Below are positions 1-9,424 of a stretch of 36,746 nucleotides of DNA, in pieces (positions within the stretch are counted from its first letter, which is position 1; the number at the start of each line of letters is the position of its first letter). The DNA comes from Acanthamoeba castellanii str. Neff (taxonomy: Eukaryota; Discosea; Longamoebia; Acanthamoebidae): NCBI RefSeq assembly GCF_000313135.1, contig NW_004457346.1, forward strand, positions 1,520-38,265, read 5' to 3'. Made by a program: the position numbers and the translations under genes. Below the pieces are notes generated by a model. It did no database searches and was not told the origin of the DNA. It was given only the letters and a program-made list of their open reading frames with translations.

Positions 1-355
1 TTGTGTTGTGAATCCCCGGTAGTGGACGTGGAACTCGAACTTGTTCTTCTCTGTGCGTTGATGTGCGAGGACCGCCTCAATCTCCTTCTGCTCAGCCTCT
101 GTAGTTGTTTCCTGCAGGTCAATCACTTCTTCCACTTGGGGGTAAGTGTATTTGAGCATCTCATTCACCTCATCAATAGTATCACCACCACGATGTGGCT
201 TCAAATGAGAGATATGGGTGATTTGGACATCCTTCGGGTTCTGTTGGTGTTGGAGCACGTAGACGAGTGGACTCCGAACCTCAAGGATGTGGTATGGACC
301 GTGCCATTGCAGCTTGAGCTTCTTTGCTTGCCCCTTCAGTACCTTGGGAGTAAAC
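1..355 (-). pseudogene. Ty3/gypsy integrase C-terminus and chromodomain (distal fragment)
   Basis: Read on the minus strand this is an open frame without stops. It begins with the end of a gypsy integrase: a GPY/F module (WHGPYHILEV followed by SPLVYVL), then HISHLKPH, then a chromodomain-like segment (VEEVIDL ... FHVHYRGF). It continues off the window edge, so the 3' end and 3' LTR of the element are not seen. The segment is the downstream part of the gypsy integrase that resumes at 5590. Bases 351-355 are the target duplication of the copia element inserted between the two parts, and removing that element joins the two frames exactly (DLVWMF then TPKVLKG). Integrases of this type splice element cDNA into host chromatin, and the chromodomain usually guides target choice. 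The plus-strand open frame over the same bases is only a shadow. Confidence 0.85.
351..355. repeat. Target site duplication TAAAC (left copy)
   Basis: TAAAC lies directly before the left LTR and is repeated at 5590-5594 directly after the right LTR. A 5-bp duplication is usual for Ty1/copia integrases. It fixes the exact borders of the inserted element. Confidence 0.95.
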
Positions 356-601
356 TGTTGGAGCAGGATTATGTGTAGTGGCGTAGTGGTAGAAGAGATG
401 TATTTGAGAAGAGAGAAAGAAGGGATGAAATAAACAGAAGAACGCAGTGTTCTTTTAAAGGGTTCTATGGTCTGTTCTAATTGGTTGGTCAGCTCAGGTC
501 TTTGAGCAATGGGAGGGAGTTTGGAGTTGACCGTTGTTCAATGTGAGCGACTTGACCGACTGGACAGGTCTGACAGGACGTTGCCAGTTCAAGTCTGAAC
601 A
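356..601 (-). repeat. 3' LTR of the copia element
   Basis: This 246-bp copy pairs with 5344-5589. The first 115 or so bases are identical. The remainder differs by 11 transitions, and this copy carries TG or CA at eight sites where the other copy keeps CG. In the element's orientation it is the 3' LTR. Confidence 0.95.
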
Positions 602-614
602 TGCCCCTCACGTG
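602..614 (-). other. Polypurine tract region of the copia element
   Basis: On the minus strand the bases just before the 3' LTR read GTGAGGGGCA, a short purine-rich run in the place where plus-strand DNA synthesis is normally primed. The call rests on position and composition only. Confidence 0.6.
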
Positions 615-619
615 GCGGG

Positions 620-3600
620 TCACTCGATCAGCCCCATGCGTTGGCGGTGGTGAATGAGCTTGACGCAGCCAAGTGCCTTGGTGAGAACGTCAGCGGGCAT
701 GTCATCAGTCAGGCAGTAGCTGTAGCGGACTTGACCTCAACTGGTCGTGTCGCGCAGGTGCGTGAGTTTGATGTCGTAATGTTTCATGTGGCCGTGGTAG
801 GTGCTGGACAAGATGTCAATGATGGCCAGTGCGCTCTGGTTGTCATTGAAGAGAGAGAGTGGTTGTTGGGTGTCAACTCCAAGGGCCGGCAGATGCTTGC
901 ACACGTAGAGTGCCTGGCGCGTTGCCTCGGAGATGGCGTTGAGCTCGGCTTCGGTGGAGGAGAGCGCGATGCATTTCTGCGTCTTGACGCTCCATGAGAT
1001 GGCGCCTCTGCAGAAGATGAAGACAACGCCAGAGACCGATTGGCGGTTGACTTCAATGTTGCCCCAGTTGGCGTCACAGTACCTGATAGGTACATGGGTT
1101 GCAACATCCCTGTCGTTGTAGAGGTCACATGAGTAGCAGATCGCCAGGTTGGCTGTGCCAGCGAGGTAGTGCATGATGCACTTGACAGTGGTGACGTGTT
1201 TGGGGCTGAAGTTGTTGGCAAAGTGGCTGAGGTATGCAATGGGGAAGAGAATGTCTGGTCGTGAGGCGTGTGCCAGATACAACAGCATGCCAATGGCACT
1301 GTGGTATTTGAAGGTGTCGTGTTGCTTGGTGTTGACTGGCAGCTGTAGGTTTGGCAGCATCAGCGTGGAGACTGGCTTGCTGTTGGTGAGTCCAAAGGTG
1401 GTGAGGATGTTGTTGATCTTGCCGCGCTGTTGGATGTAGAGCTTGCCAAGTGATTGATCACACTGGATCTTGATCCCTAGGATGGAGGTTGCTTCTCTGA
1501 GGTCCTTGATCAGGAAGCTGTCAGCGATGATCTGCTTGACGCCCCTGAGCTTGGACTTGTGAGTGATGATGGTGCAGTCGTTGACATAGAGTGCGACGAT
1601 GGCCAAGTGGTGGCCTTGACGAATGTAGATGCACGGGTCCAAGTCAGTGGGTTCAAAGTGGGACTTGCACAGATGGGCGTCGATGGTGCAGTTCCACTCA
1701 AGTGGCGCCTGCTTAAGCCCATAGAGGCTCTTCAGCAGTCATCCAACGTGGTGGGGTCATTGCTTGTTAACAAACCCCTCAGGCTGGGAGATGTAAATCT
1801 CCTCAGTGAGCTTGGCGTGGAGAAACGCCATGTCAACATCGACCTGGTGGATCTCAAGGTTGCATGCATTCACAAAGGCAAGTAGCAACCAGAGGTTCTC
1901 AATCCATATGACAGGAGAGAAGGTGCTGTTGTAGTTGATGCTGAAGCGTTGGGTGAAGCCCTTGGCTACCCACCTGGCCTTGTAGCAGTCAATCAAGCTG
2001 TTGGTGTGTAGTTTGACCTTGTACAGCCATTGGGTGCTGATGGGCTTGCGCCCCTGTGGAAGTGGGACCAGGACGTAGGTCCCATTGTGCATGAGTGCTT
2101 TGAATTCCTCCTGCATTGCCTTCTGCCAACAAGTGGCATTGGGCGAGGTGAGTGTGTCTTTGTAACTGTTTGGTGTCTTGGGGGCTTTGCTGGTGATGGA
2201 GGTGAGCTCCTGAAGATGCATGTTGGGTGTGTGTGTCTGTTGTGATTGACAGGGTGCATTTGGAGCGGGGTTGATCTCAGTGTTGCCCCTCAAGTCCATG
2301 GTGAGTGCATGGTGGAGATTGGGATCATAGAGATCTGGCATGTTGACGTCATCAGGAGGATCTCCCAGATGGGAGAGCTCATGCAGGGTGTTGAAACGTT
2401 GCCTGGTCATGCGGGTGTGATCAGTGTCAACTGTGTTGTCTTGCTGTGCTAAGTTGACATGGTTGGCACCGATCACACCGTCATGGAGATCGATGTGGCC
2501 ACGGCCTGTCTTCTTGGCAGCTTGGATGCCCTTCGTGGTGGGTGGCACCTTGTACAGGTGGACGTTGGGTGGCTTGATGTGCTGCTCACTGTTGTTGATG
2601 GTCTCCAAGCTGGGCGGGGTCGCCACGCGCTTGGCAGGCATGACTCACTCTTGAAATATAATGTTGTGTGTGATGATCACCTTCTCAGTGTCATCAAGGA
2701 GGAGCCGGTGGGTGTGGTTGTGCTCACTTGCTGGGCCAAGATACATGGCCACGCGGGCTTGGCTGCCCAGCTTGGAGCACTTGTCATGGTGGTCAAGGGT
2801 GAAAGCTCAGCAGCCGAACACATGTACATGCACAAGTGTGGCTGGCTTGCCAAACCAGTGCTCAAACAGTGTCTGCACAGTCGTGGCGTCGCACATGCGG
2901 TTGAGCACATGGACAGCCATGTAGAGGGCCTCACCCCAGAGCTCCTCCTTGATGCTGGACTCAGCGAGGTAGGCTCGAACCATGGTGAGCGCCATGTGGT
3001 TGAACCGCTCAGCGACTCCATTGAGTTTGGGCGCATGTGATGAGACAGGGACATGGGTGACGCTGTTCATGCATAGGAGGTCCTGGAACTTGCGCCCCAT
3101 GTACTCGCTGCCTTGGTCAGAGCGCAGGTACTGACACTTGCGTCCACTGGGCGCGGCTTGGAGGTAGTTGTTGAACGCCAACATGAGGCTGGTCTTGGCC
3201 CTGATGAGGTACACTCGTGTGTACCTCATATAGTTGTCAATGAACAACACAAAGTAGCAATGGCCGCCTGGCATTTCAGCAAGTGGCCCGCAGAGATCGG
3301 AGTGTACAAGCTCCATGACAGTTTTGGCGCACTGAGTTGGACCAGCACCAATGGGTGCCTGTGTTTGCTTCGCGTGGATGCACACTTCGCACTGCTTGAC
3401 ACTGTCTCCACGCATGACAATCTCAGCCACGCCAGTTGACACGCGGACGCGCCATTCACTGATGTGCCCTAGCCAACGATGGAGCAACTCCATGTCAACT
3501 GGCGGCGCCTTGACTGTCAGCGCTCACTCACTGGGGGCCATGTCAATGCGCAGGGAGGCCACCAGCATGCGCCCCAGGTTGACTGGGCGAAGCACTGTCT

Positions 3601-4996
3601 GGCGATTGCGCCTGGAGAACACCTTGCACCCCTGGGCTGAGATCTTGATGGTGAGCCTGGCGGAGGCGAATTGGGACATGGACAGAAGGTTGCACACCAG
3701 GTTAGGCACATGGAGCACGTCATGGAGCTGGATCCTCTGTCGCTGACCTGCAACATCAACGCTGGCCTCAATGATGCCACGTCCAGCGGCATGGATTGTG
3801 CGATCGTCACTGAGCGCGACGGGGTGGCTCAACAGTTGCTCATAATCATGGAACCAGTCATGGTTGGCAGCCATGTGCAATGTCGCACCGGAGTCTAGGT
3901 ACCACAGTGTGACGTGCGGATCAGCGGAGACGAGCGCGAGCTCAGTCTCAGCGACCACCAGTGCCACTGTGTCAGCCAGATTGGCGGGCTCGACCGCCTC
4001 GACTTCGTGGGCAACATTGGCTTGCTCGGTGTCAGCCAGTTGGCGACGGCAGACTGCGCGCAAGTGTCCTGGCCTGTGACAGTAGTTGCAGAGAGGGCGA
4101 TTGCGCTTCTGGAACGACGGCTTCAGTGACCAGCTATCACTGCTTGTTGCTGATGCTGGGCGGCCGCCGGGGTGACAAGACCAGTGAGTGTCGCCGTTCT
4201 GCCGTTGGCCATGGTGTGCGGTTCCACGGTGAGGGCCGCAAGTGTCCTGGGCCTTGGCGTAGAGCAGCTTGTCGCTGCCTCTGTGGCTGCTGGGACTGTC
4301 AGCGCGGGCGATTTCCACTTCACGCTTGCTGATCTTGGCGTGTGCGCAGTTCGTGTCAAACTCTGGCCAGTCTCCAATGATGGCCCTGGCCATCTCATAC
4401 TCCTCCGGCAGCCCAGCCAGGGCGATGGCGGTGGCGTGCTTCATGATGTAGCGACAGAGGAGGTCGTTCGAGTATGTGATCGTGAACAGTGACAGCTGTC
4501 CGACCATGAGCGTGTTGGGATCTGGGAGGGCGACACAGTGCTTGATGTCCTCAGTGGCGTCAGCTACCGTGAGCGTGATGAGCCTGTCAAGCTTGGCGAA
4601 GTACACGGCGACGCTCTGCTCAGGCTTCTTCTTGAGTGAGAAGAGCTTGCAGATGGTGGTGATGAACTGTGCCGTGTTCTTTGCTACAAGCTGTGCTTCA
4701 AGGATGTCAAGCGCAGCTTTTGTGGTGGTGGCACCCTTGATCAATGGAAGGAGGTTGTCATCAACCAGCTTCTTGATTGTGCCAAGCGTCTGTTGGATGT
4801 GCTTCTTGTGCTCAAGGTGTTGGATTGCCAGTGAGAGGTCCATCTCACTCTGGTGTAGCTTCTTGGACATGACAGTTAGCCCTGTCGCGTGGTCCTTGAG
4901 GCCCAGTGACTTGAGGTGTGCGATCACTTTCAAGTGCCACCTTTGGTAGTCGCTGGTGCCATGGAGTAGTGGTATCCCCTTGTGAGCCTTCTTCAT
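620..4996 (-). pseudogene. Copia gag-pol polyprotein, one frame broken by six TGA codons
   Basis: The frame runs from ATG at 4996 to a terminal TGA at 620 (1,458 codons) with no frameshift. Domains in order: gag (residues about 1-300), CCHC zinc knuckle CNYCHRPGHLRAVC (303-316), aspartic protease LDSG (367-370), integrase with HHCC finger (H506 onward, QCEVC) and D-D-E motifs (HSDLCGP, RSDQGSEY, NGVAERF), reverse transcriptase (YKARWVAKGFTQ, SLYGLKQAP, then YVND) and RNase H (LSSTEAEL), ending TDDMPADVLTKAL. In-frame TGAs lie at 3524-3526, 2807-2809, 2645-2647, 1757-1759, 1739-1741 and 737-739; there are no TAA or TAG. Each could come from an arginine CGA by one CpG transition. At 1739 the family consensus (HVCRL before the YGLKQ block) does have arginine. 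The catalytic Asp codon at 1580-1582 is AAC after GTC, a G-to-A change at a CpG. The protein would have been cytoplasmic particle, enzyme and nuclear integrase parts. It cannot be functional now unless TGA is read through. Confidence 0.93.
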
Positions 4997-5343
4997 CTTG
5001 GTCTTTGTGGGTCAGTGGACAGGTGAGACATGAAGTGACTTGAAAATGGGGAGAAGTGTGGTCATGAGGTCGTGTCACTTGACGTCGTGTGGGCGCTCTT
5101 GCTGGCGGTCACATGGTTCGACAAGGTCGATGGGCGTGTGGGCGAGCGTAGATGTGGTGCGGTCACGCAGTTCGACGGTGTTGATGGGCGTGTGGGCGCG
5201 GGTAGGGTGGCGCGGTCACGCAGTTCAAGTGGTAGTCGATGGGCGTGTGGGCGCGTGTAGTCGTTACGCGGATCGTTGCGACCGATGGGCGTAAAACAAG
5301 TGGTAGGGTGGTTTAAAACGCTGGTGAGCGTGGGCCCATAACC
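4997..5343 (-). other. 5' leader of the copia element with degenerate tandem repeats
   Basis: This stretch between the primer-binding site and the gag ATG holds no gene. It carries a degenerate repeat whose core GATGGGCGTGTGGGCG begins at 5129, 5183 and 5238, with a partial copy at 5284, giving a period near 54 bp. Unlike the coding body it is rich in CpG. The function is unknown; packaging or promoter-like roles are only guesses. Confidence 0.75.
5331..5343 (-). other. Primer-binding site matching initiator tRNA-Met anticodon arm
   Basis: On the minus strand the 13 bases directly after the 5' LTR read GGTTATGGGCCCA. Their plus-strand text TGGGCCCATAACC equals the anticodon stem-loop region of eukaryotic initiator tRNA-Met as I know it, not a tRNA 3' end. 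Drosophila copia is known to prime from a 5' half of cleaved initiator tRNA-Met at such a site. The same priming mode is inferred here. Confidence 0.8.
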
Positions 5344-5589
5344 TGTTGGAGCAGGATTATGTGTAGTGGCGTAGTGGTAGAAGAGATGTATTTGAGAAGA
5401 GAGAAAGAAGGGATGAAATAAACAGAAGAACGCAGTGTTCTTTTAAAGGGTTCTATGGTCCGTTCTAATTGGTCGGTCAGCTCAGGTCTTTGAGCAACAG
5501 GAGGGAGTTCGGAGTTGACCGTTGTTCAACGTGAGCGACTTGACCAACTGGACAGGTCTGACAGGACGTCGCCGGTTCGAGTCCGAACA
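5344..5589 (-). repeat. 5' LTR of the copia element
   Basis: This 246-bp LTR pairs with 356-601. On the minus strand it begins TGTTCGGAC and ends CCAACA, and it is followed at once by the primer-binding site. It is the less decayed copy, keeping CG at eight of the sites that are TG or CA in the other. It presumably carried the element promoter; a TTTAAA-like run lies near 5440-5446. Confidence 0.95.
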
Positions 5590-5594
5590 TAAAC
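5590..5594. repeat. Target site duplication TAAAC (right copy)
   Basis: Matches 351-355 exactly and directly follows the right LTR. The gypsy coding frame continues across the two copies once one copy and the element are removed. Confidence 0.95.
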
Positions 5595-6445
5595 ATCCAC
5601 ACCAAATCCGCCACAAGGTAAGTGTGATCCATTCGCGTGGTATCATACCGTTTCTTGCTGCGTTCGCCGGCCTCCTTCATTCGTTCTGAAGCCACTCGGT
5701 GTGCTTGAATCAGCCGTGTCACCAACTCATGTCGGTATACGCGAACGGAGCGCATATCATCGTTGACCTGTAGGCTAAGAGTGATGTCCAAGGGAAAGTA
5801 CGGCTCGCGCCCGTACATGAGGAAGAAAGGCGACTCTCCAGTCACCTCATGAGTTGTACTGCGATAAGCAAACAACACATAAGGTACCAGGACGTCCCAA
5901 TCTTTCTGGTCGTCAGAGACAAACTTTGAGAGCATGTTCTCGATTGTGGAGTTGAAGCGTTCCACCATGCCATCCGTTTGGGGGTGGTATGGCGACGTGT
6001 TCAACTTCGAAATTTTGAGCAGAGCGTTCACTTCTTTGAGTACGCGATTCATGAATTCTTTCCCCCGGTCAGACAGCAGCGACTCTGGCGCGCCATGCCG
6101 ACACACAACATGTTCGACAAACGCGCGGGCCACAGTGTCGGCTTTCTTATTGGGCAAAGCGACCGCTTCAGGCCATTTTGTCAGATAGTCCATGAAGATG
6201 AGGAGGTATTTGTTGCCACGTGCAGAGAGGGGAAACGATGTGATGAGGTCCATACCCACTCGCTGGAATGGCCGGCTCACTGTCGGCATTGGCATCATCA
6301 GCCCTTTCTTCCGCTCTGCGGGATTCTTGCGCGCCTGACATGTCACGCACTCCAACACCCATTTCTCGATGTCAGGGTACATACCGGGCCACCAGTAGAG
6401 ACGCCGCAGAGCGTCAATGGTTCGGTTGACCCCCAGATGCCAGGA
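5590..6445 (-). pseudogene. Gypsy integrase (zinc finger and catalytic core)
   Basis: Minus strand, open from the frameshift near 6440 down to the copia insertion. It begins within the HHCC finger (HLGVNRTIDALRRLYWWPGM, then CVTCQARKNP) and contains the full catalytic core: GMDLITSFPLSARG with the first Asp, LLSDRGKEF with the second Asp, and YHPQTDGMVERFNSTIENML with the Glu. It ends with VADLVWMF, which continues at 350. The D-D-E residues look intact. Upstream of about 6450 the same frame is a shadow; the true N-terminal finger (MFAHHDDILA) lies in the neighbouring frame, so a few bases were lost near 6440. Confidence 0.88.
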
Positions 6446-7968
6446 TGTCATCGTGGTGTGCGAACATGACGGCCTCCCGCATTTCTGCAGGGACCGCCAG
6501 TTGTACACGGGTGCGGGAGGCGACCTCTGCACGTTGTGGCCACCAAGACCGATACAACACGCCATCACGAACAAAGCACTGCGCCACCTCTGTTGCAATG
6601 CGCCGCGCGCGTGCAGCATTGTCGGGGAGGGTTTCATCATGCAGATAGAGGAGTACGTCCCGAAGGAAATCATCGTTCTTCTGCCCGTGGGCGATACGCT
6701 GAAGTAGCTCATTGTCGGATTTTGGCGTAGCCAACGCTGACGCGGCAACAGCGGCGTCGGCCCTCTGATCTGAAATCTGGGGTGCCGAAGAAGAAGTGAG
6801 CGGTTGACAGAGGGTGTGATCAGTACCCACCACCGGCTGCTCAACATCATCGCTCAGCATTGTAGGTTGTGTGTCCAGATGGGTGCACTGGTTGTCACCA
6901 GTGGTGTCCACCCCATCAGCACGACCTTCAACCTGTGGGACCTGTACGTCGGTCTCCACAAGAGAAGGTTTGTCAATTCGGGCATTTCCTTCACCCCCTT
7001 TCTCAGCCTGCTCATCCGAGTCCACCACTCTTCGTTCCTCCTTCTCTCGCTGTTCATCAGCGCCATCGTAGGCGCCACCTAAGGCTCCCCGCGCCCTCTG
7101 GCCCCTCCCTCCTTGGGAGGGCCCGTCCGCGTATGGGTTTGTAACCCACATGCGAACCTTCTGGGCACCCTTGATAGCCGCTTCCTGCCGGGGCCGGTCC
7201 ACGGTAGCCACCACATTGGCGGTGGTACCGACAGCATTGACGTCCGCTCGTAGAGCAGACGCCTCGGGTGTGACGGCTTCATCGTCATCAGAATCACCAC
7301 ACACCAACCGCGACAAGGCGTCGGCGTTGTGGTGAATCTTTCCTGCTTTGTAAATCACATCAAACGTATAGGGTTGCAATAAAAGTATCCAACGTGCTCT
7401 GCGACCTTTCGGTTCCCGCGTGGAAGACTCAATCAGACCTTTCAAAGGCTGATGGTCAGTGAACAACTTAAACTGAACCCCGTGCAGATATGGGTGAAAA
7501 TGTTGCACCCACACTACAATGCTCAAAAACTCGAGCTCTGTAACACCGTAATTTGATTCGGCGTTTTTGAGCTTGCGGCTTGCGTACGCAACAACACGTT
7601 CGCGGCCTTCATCATCACGTTGTGACAAAACAGCGCCAATCGCAACACGCGAGGCATCTGTGTACAACTCAAACGGTCGGTCATAGTCGGGGAAGGCCAG
7701 AATGGGCGTTGAGGTCAGTGCTCTCTTGAGTGTGACGAACGCCAATTCGCATTTCGGTGACCAAATGAACCGGTTTGCCTTCTCGGCGTCCTTCGACGTA
7801 AGTGCGTTAAGGGGCGCCGCCATTTCAGCATAGCCCCGCACAAAACGCCGGTAGTAGTTGGCGAGCCCTAGAAAGGTCCGCACTTCTGTTGCGTTGGTGG
7901 GGCGGTCCATTTTCTCCACCGCAGCAATTTTGCCGGGATCCGGTGCAATGCCTTCGACACCCACGTCA
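6440..7968 (-). pseudogene. Gypsy RNase H and linker to integrase
   Basis: This minus-strand frame starts after the reverse transcriptase deletion with GIAPDPGKIAAVEKM (thumb/connection), then TFLGLANYYRRF. It goes on through RNase H (FELYTDASRVAIGAVLSQ, VTELEFLSIVVW, KLFTDHQPLKGLI, HHNADALSRL). A long acidic, low-complexity linker rich in Glu, Asp and Gln follows (about 6780-7300), then the N-terminal integrase helix region (LLQRIAHGQKNDDFLRDVLL, FVRDGVLYRSWWP). Such a long insert between RNase H and integrase is unusual for the family. Confidence 0.85.
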
Positions 7969-9424
7969 AACCAGACAGGACCATGTCCATATCCCTTTGA
8001 AACGTAGCAGGTGCGTTTGTTAGGCCAAAAGGCATCACCGTAAATTCCCATGTGCCGGCCCGGGTTGTAAACGCTGTTTTCTCGATGTCCGCTGGGTCCA
8101 CAGGAATTTGCCAGTAGCCAGAGACCAAATCAAAGGTCGAGCGGAAGAGTGAGCCCTGAAGGCCGTCCAAGATGTCTTCGATGCGTGGAAGTGGGTAGCT
8201 ATCCTTTTTCGTTATCTTATTGAGCGCACGATAGTCCACACAAAAGCGCGTAGTGCCGTCTTTCTTGCGAACGAGCACTACTGGAAATGCCCACGGAGAT
8301 TGTGAGGGTTGAATAACCCCAGCATTGTGCATCTTGTCGATCTCCCCATACTGAATCAACATCTCAGCGCGGGAGGTGCGGATTGGCGCACACTTGATGG
8401 GAGCGTGTCCCTGCGTGTCAATCCAGTGAGGGATATGCCACGCCGCGCCTGGCGGAGCAAGTGACGGTGCAAAAACATCACTGTTGTCGCGCAAGTGCAT
8501 TGCCAACTGCGCCTTATGCGCCTCCGTCAGTCCTGCATCTGCACCCTTGAGCATCCGATCAATTTCGTTGTCCGTGAGGCCACCTTTAGTGTCCTCCCAT
8601 GACATTGTGTCGGCGTAGCGCAATGACCCCTCGGCGTCATCATCCCGCACTACAGACGTGATATGGTCCTCCACTCCAGTGACGCCAGTGGCCAGTTTGG
8701 TGCCCTTTTGCAAGGTAGCGCCGCTGCGTAGCACGTTTGCCACACTGACGGCAACCACCATTTCATCATCGTCGTCCTTGAAAATGGACCCAAGCCCACG
8801 AGCAATCAGCAACCTGTTCACCGGCTTCATATTGCCGTCCTTTCCAGGCTGATGTTCCCCGGTCTCTTGTGCATCTTCCACTTCAATCTCTTGGCCCAAG
8901 GTTAGCTCGCTTACGCGATCTCCTCTCATCACGCACGCCACATAATTCATGGTGCGCGGAGCCAGATTGATTTCTTCTTTGAGCACCAAATCGAAAGTCA
9001 TGTCTACTTCACGTCGGGTCATAGAGAGAGGAACATTCTCTTGTCCCAGCCGCAGTAGACGCGACGAAAGATCCAACGTGGCCCCAAACCGTGAGAGATC
9101 CTTCGTTCCAATAATCATAGACGCTGGACAAGCGTCCACGACGATGAAGTTGATCCCTAACGTTTTGGTCCCTATTGTGACTTGTAACATTGCCCGTCCT
9201 AACACAGACAGGTTATCACCACTTGCTGAGCGCAGTGGAGCGCCCTTATATTGGCGCAGGGTGCACATTGCCCCCGCACTGCGAATTTGCCGTACTGTGG
9301 ACCCCGGGATTAGGGATACCCCCGACCCGGTGTCCAGCAGTGGACGAATGGAGAGGGGGCCAATTTGGGCCTGCACGGTCACTGGCGTGAACGTGCATGT
9401 TTCCTCTCCGTCTTCGTCTTCCTC
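7955..9424 (-). pseudogene. Gypsy protease and N-terminal half of reverse transcriptase
   Basis: The minus-strand frame contains the aspartic protease active site (LLDTGSGVSLI) and reverse transcriptase motifs VRKKDGTTRFCVDYRALN, FDLVSGYWQIP and MPFGLTNAPATFQ. It then reaches MDMVLSG and jumps straight into the sequence that should follow the palm. About 60 codons, including the YLDD catalytic motif that follows these blocks in every gypsy reverse transcriptase, are missing and the frame shifts. The upstream part reads FDVFPHEEDEDGEETC before the protease, with a TGA before that. The enzyme is dead. Confidence 0.88.

Larger units (their letters stand above)
356..5589 (-). mobile_element. Complete Ty1/copia LTR retrotransposon, nested in a gypsy element
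   Basis: This 5,234-bp element lies on the minus strand. It has two 246-bp LTRs starting TGTTGG and ending GAACA (short inverted ends TGTT/AACA), a 5-bp target duplication, a primer-binding site abutting the 5' LTR, a purine-rich tract next to the 3' LTR, and one gag-pol frame in the copia order gag, protease, integrase, reverse transcriptase, RNase H. It is full length with no visible indels in the coding frame, but it is inactive. There are six in-frame TGA codons, and the reverse transcriptase catalytic motif is YVND instead of YVDD. The LTRs differ at 11 positions, all transitions at CpG-type sites, so it is not a very recent insertion. The host gypsy sequence on both sides is much richer in CpG. 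Confidence 0.95.
5590..9424 (-). mobile_element. Ty3/gypsy element remnant (protease to integrase), 5' truncated
   Basis: This minus-strand remnant keeps protease, reverse transcriptase, RNase H and integrase in gypsy order. It is interrupted by the copia element and continues at 355-1. No gag, 5' LTR or primer-binding site is seen. Its upper end gives way at about 9400-9424 to a plus-strand coding sequence. It shows three lesions: a deletion in reverse transcriptase near 7955-7975, a frameshift near 6440, and a TGA upstream of the protease at about 9463. CpG is common throughout, unlike in the copia element. Confidence 0.88.

Noticed and set aside
1..378. Plus-strand open frame of 125 codons at the window start
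   Set aside because: The minus strand of the same bases encodes a recognisable gypsy integrase end and chromodomain; the plus frame is a shadow.
620..4996. TGA as a sense codon or programmed readthrough in the copia frame
   Set aside because: At the site with a clear family consensus the residue should be Arg, not Trp or selenocysteine; the catalytic Asp is also lost, and nearby host genes use TGA as a normal stop (sites 20412, 35939, 36090).
9365..9424. Start of the ubiquitin-interacting protein at 9365
   Set aside because: These bases read better on the minus strand as the gypsy segment before the protease; ATG 9425 directly precedes the motif.
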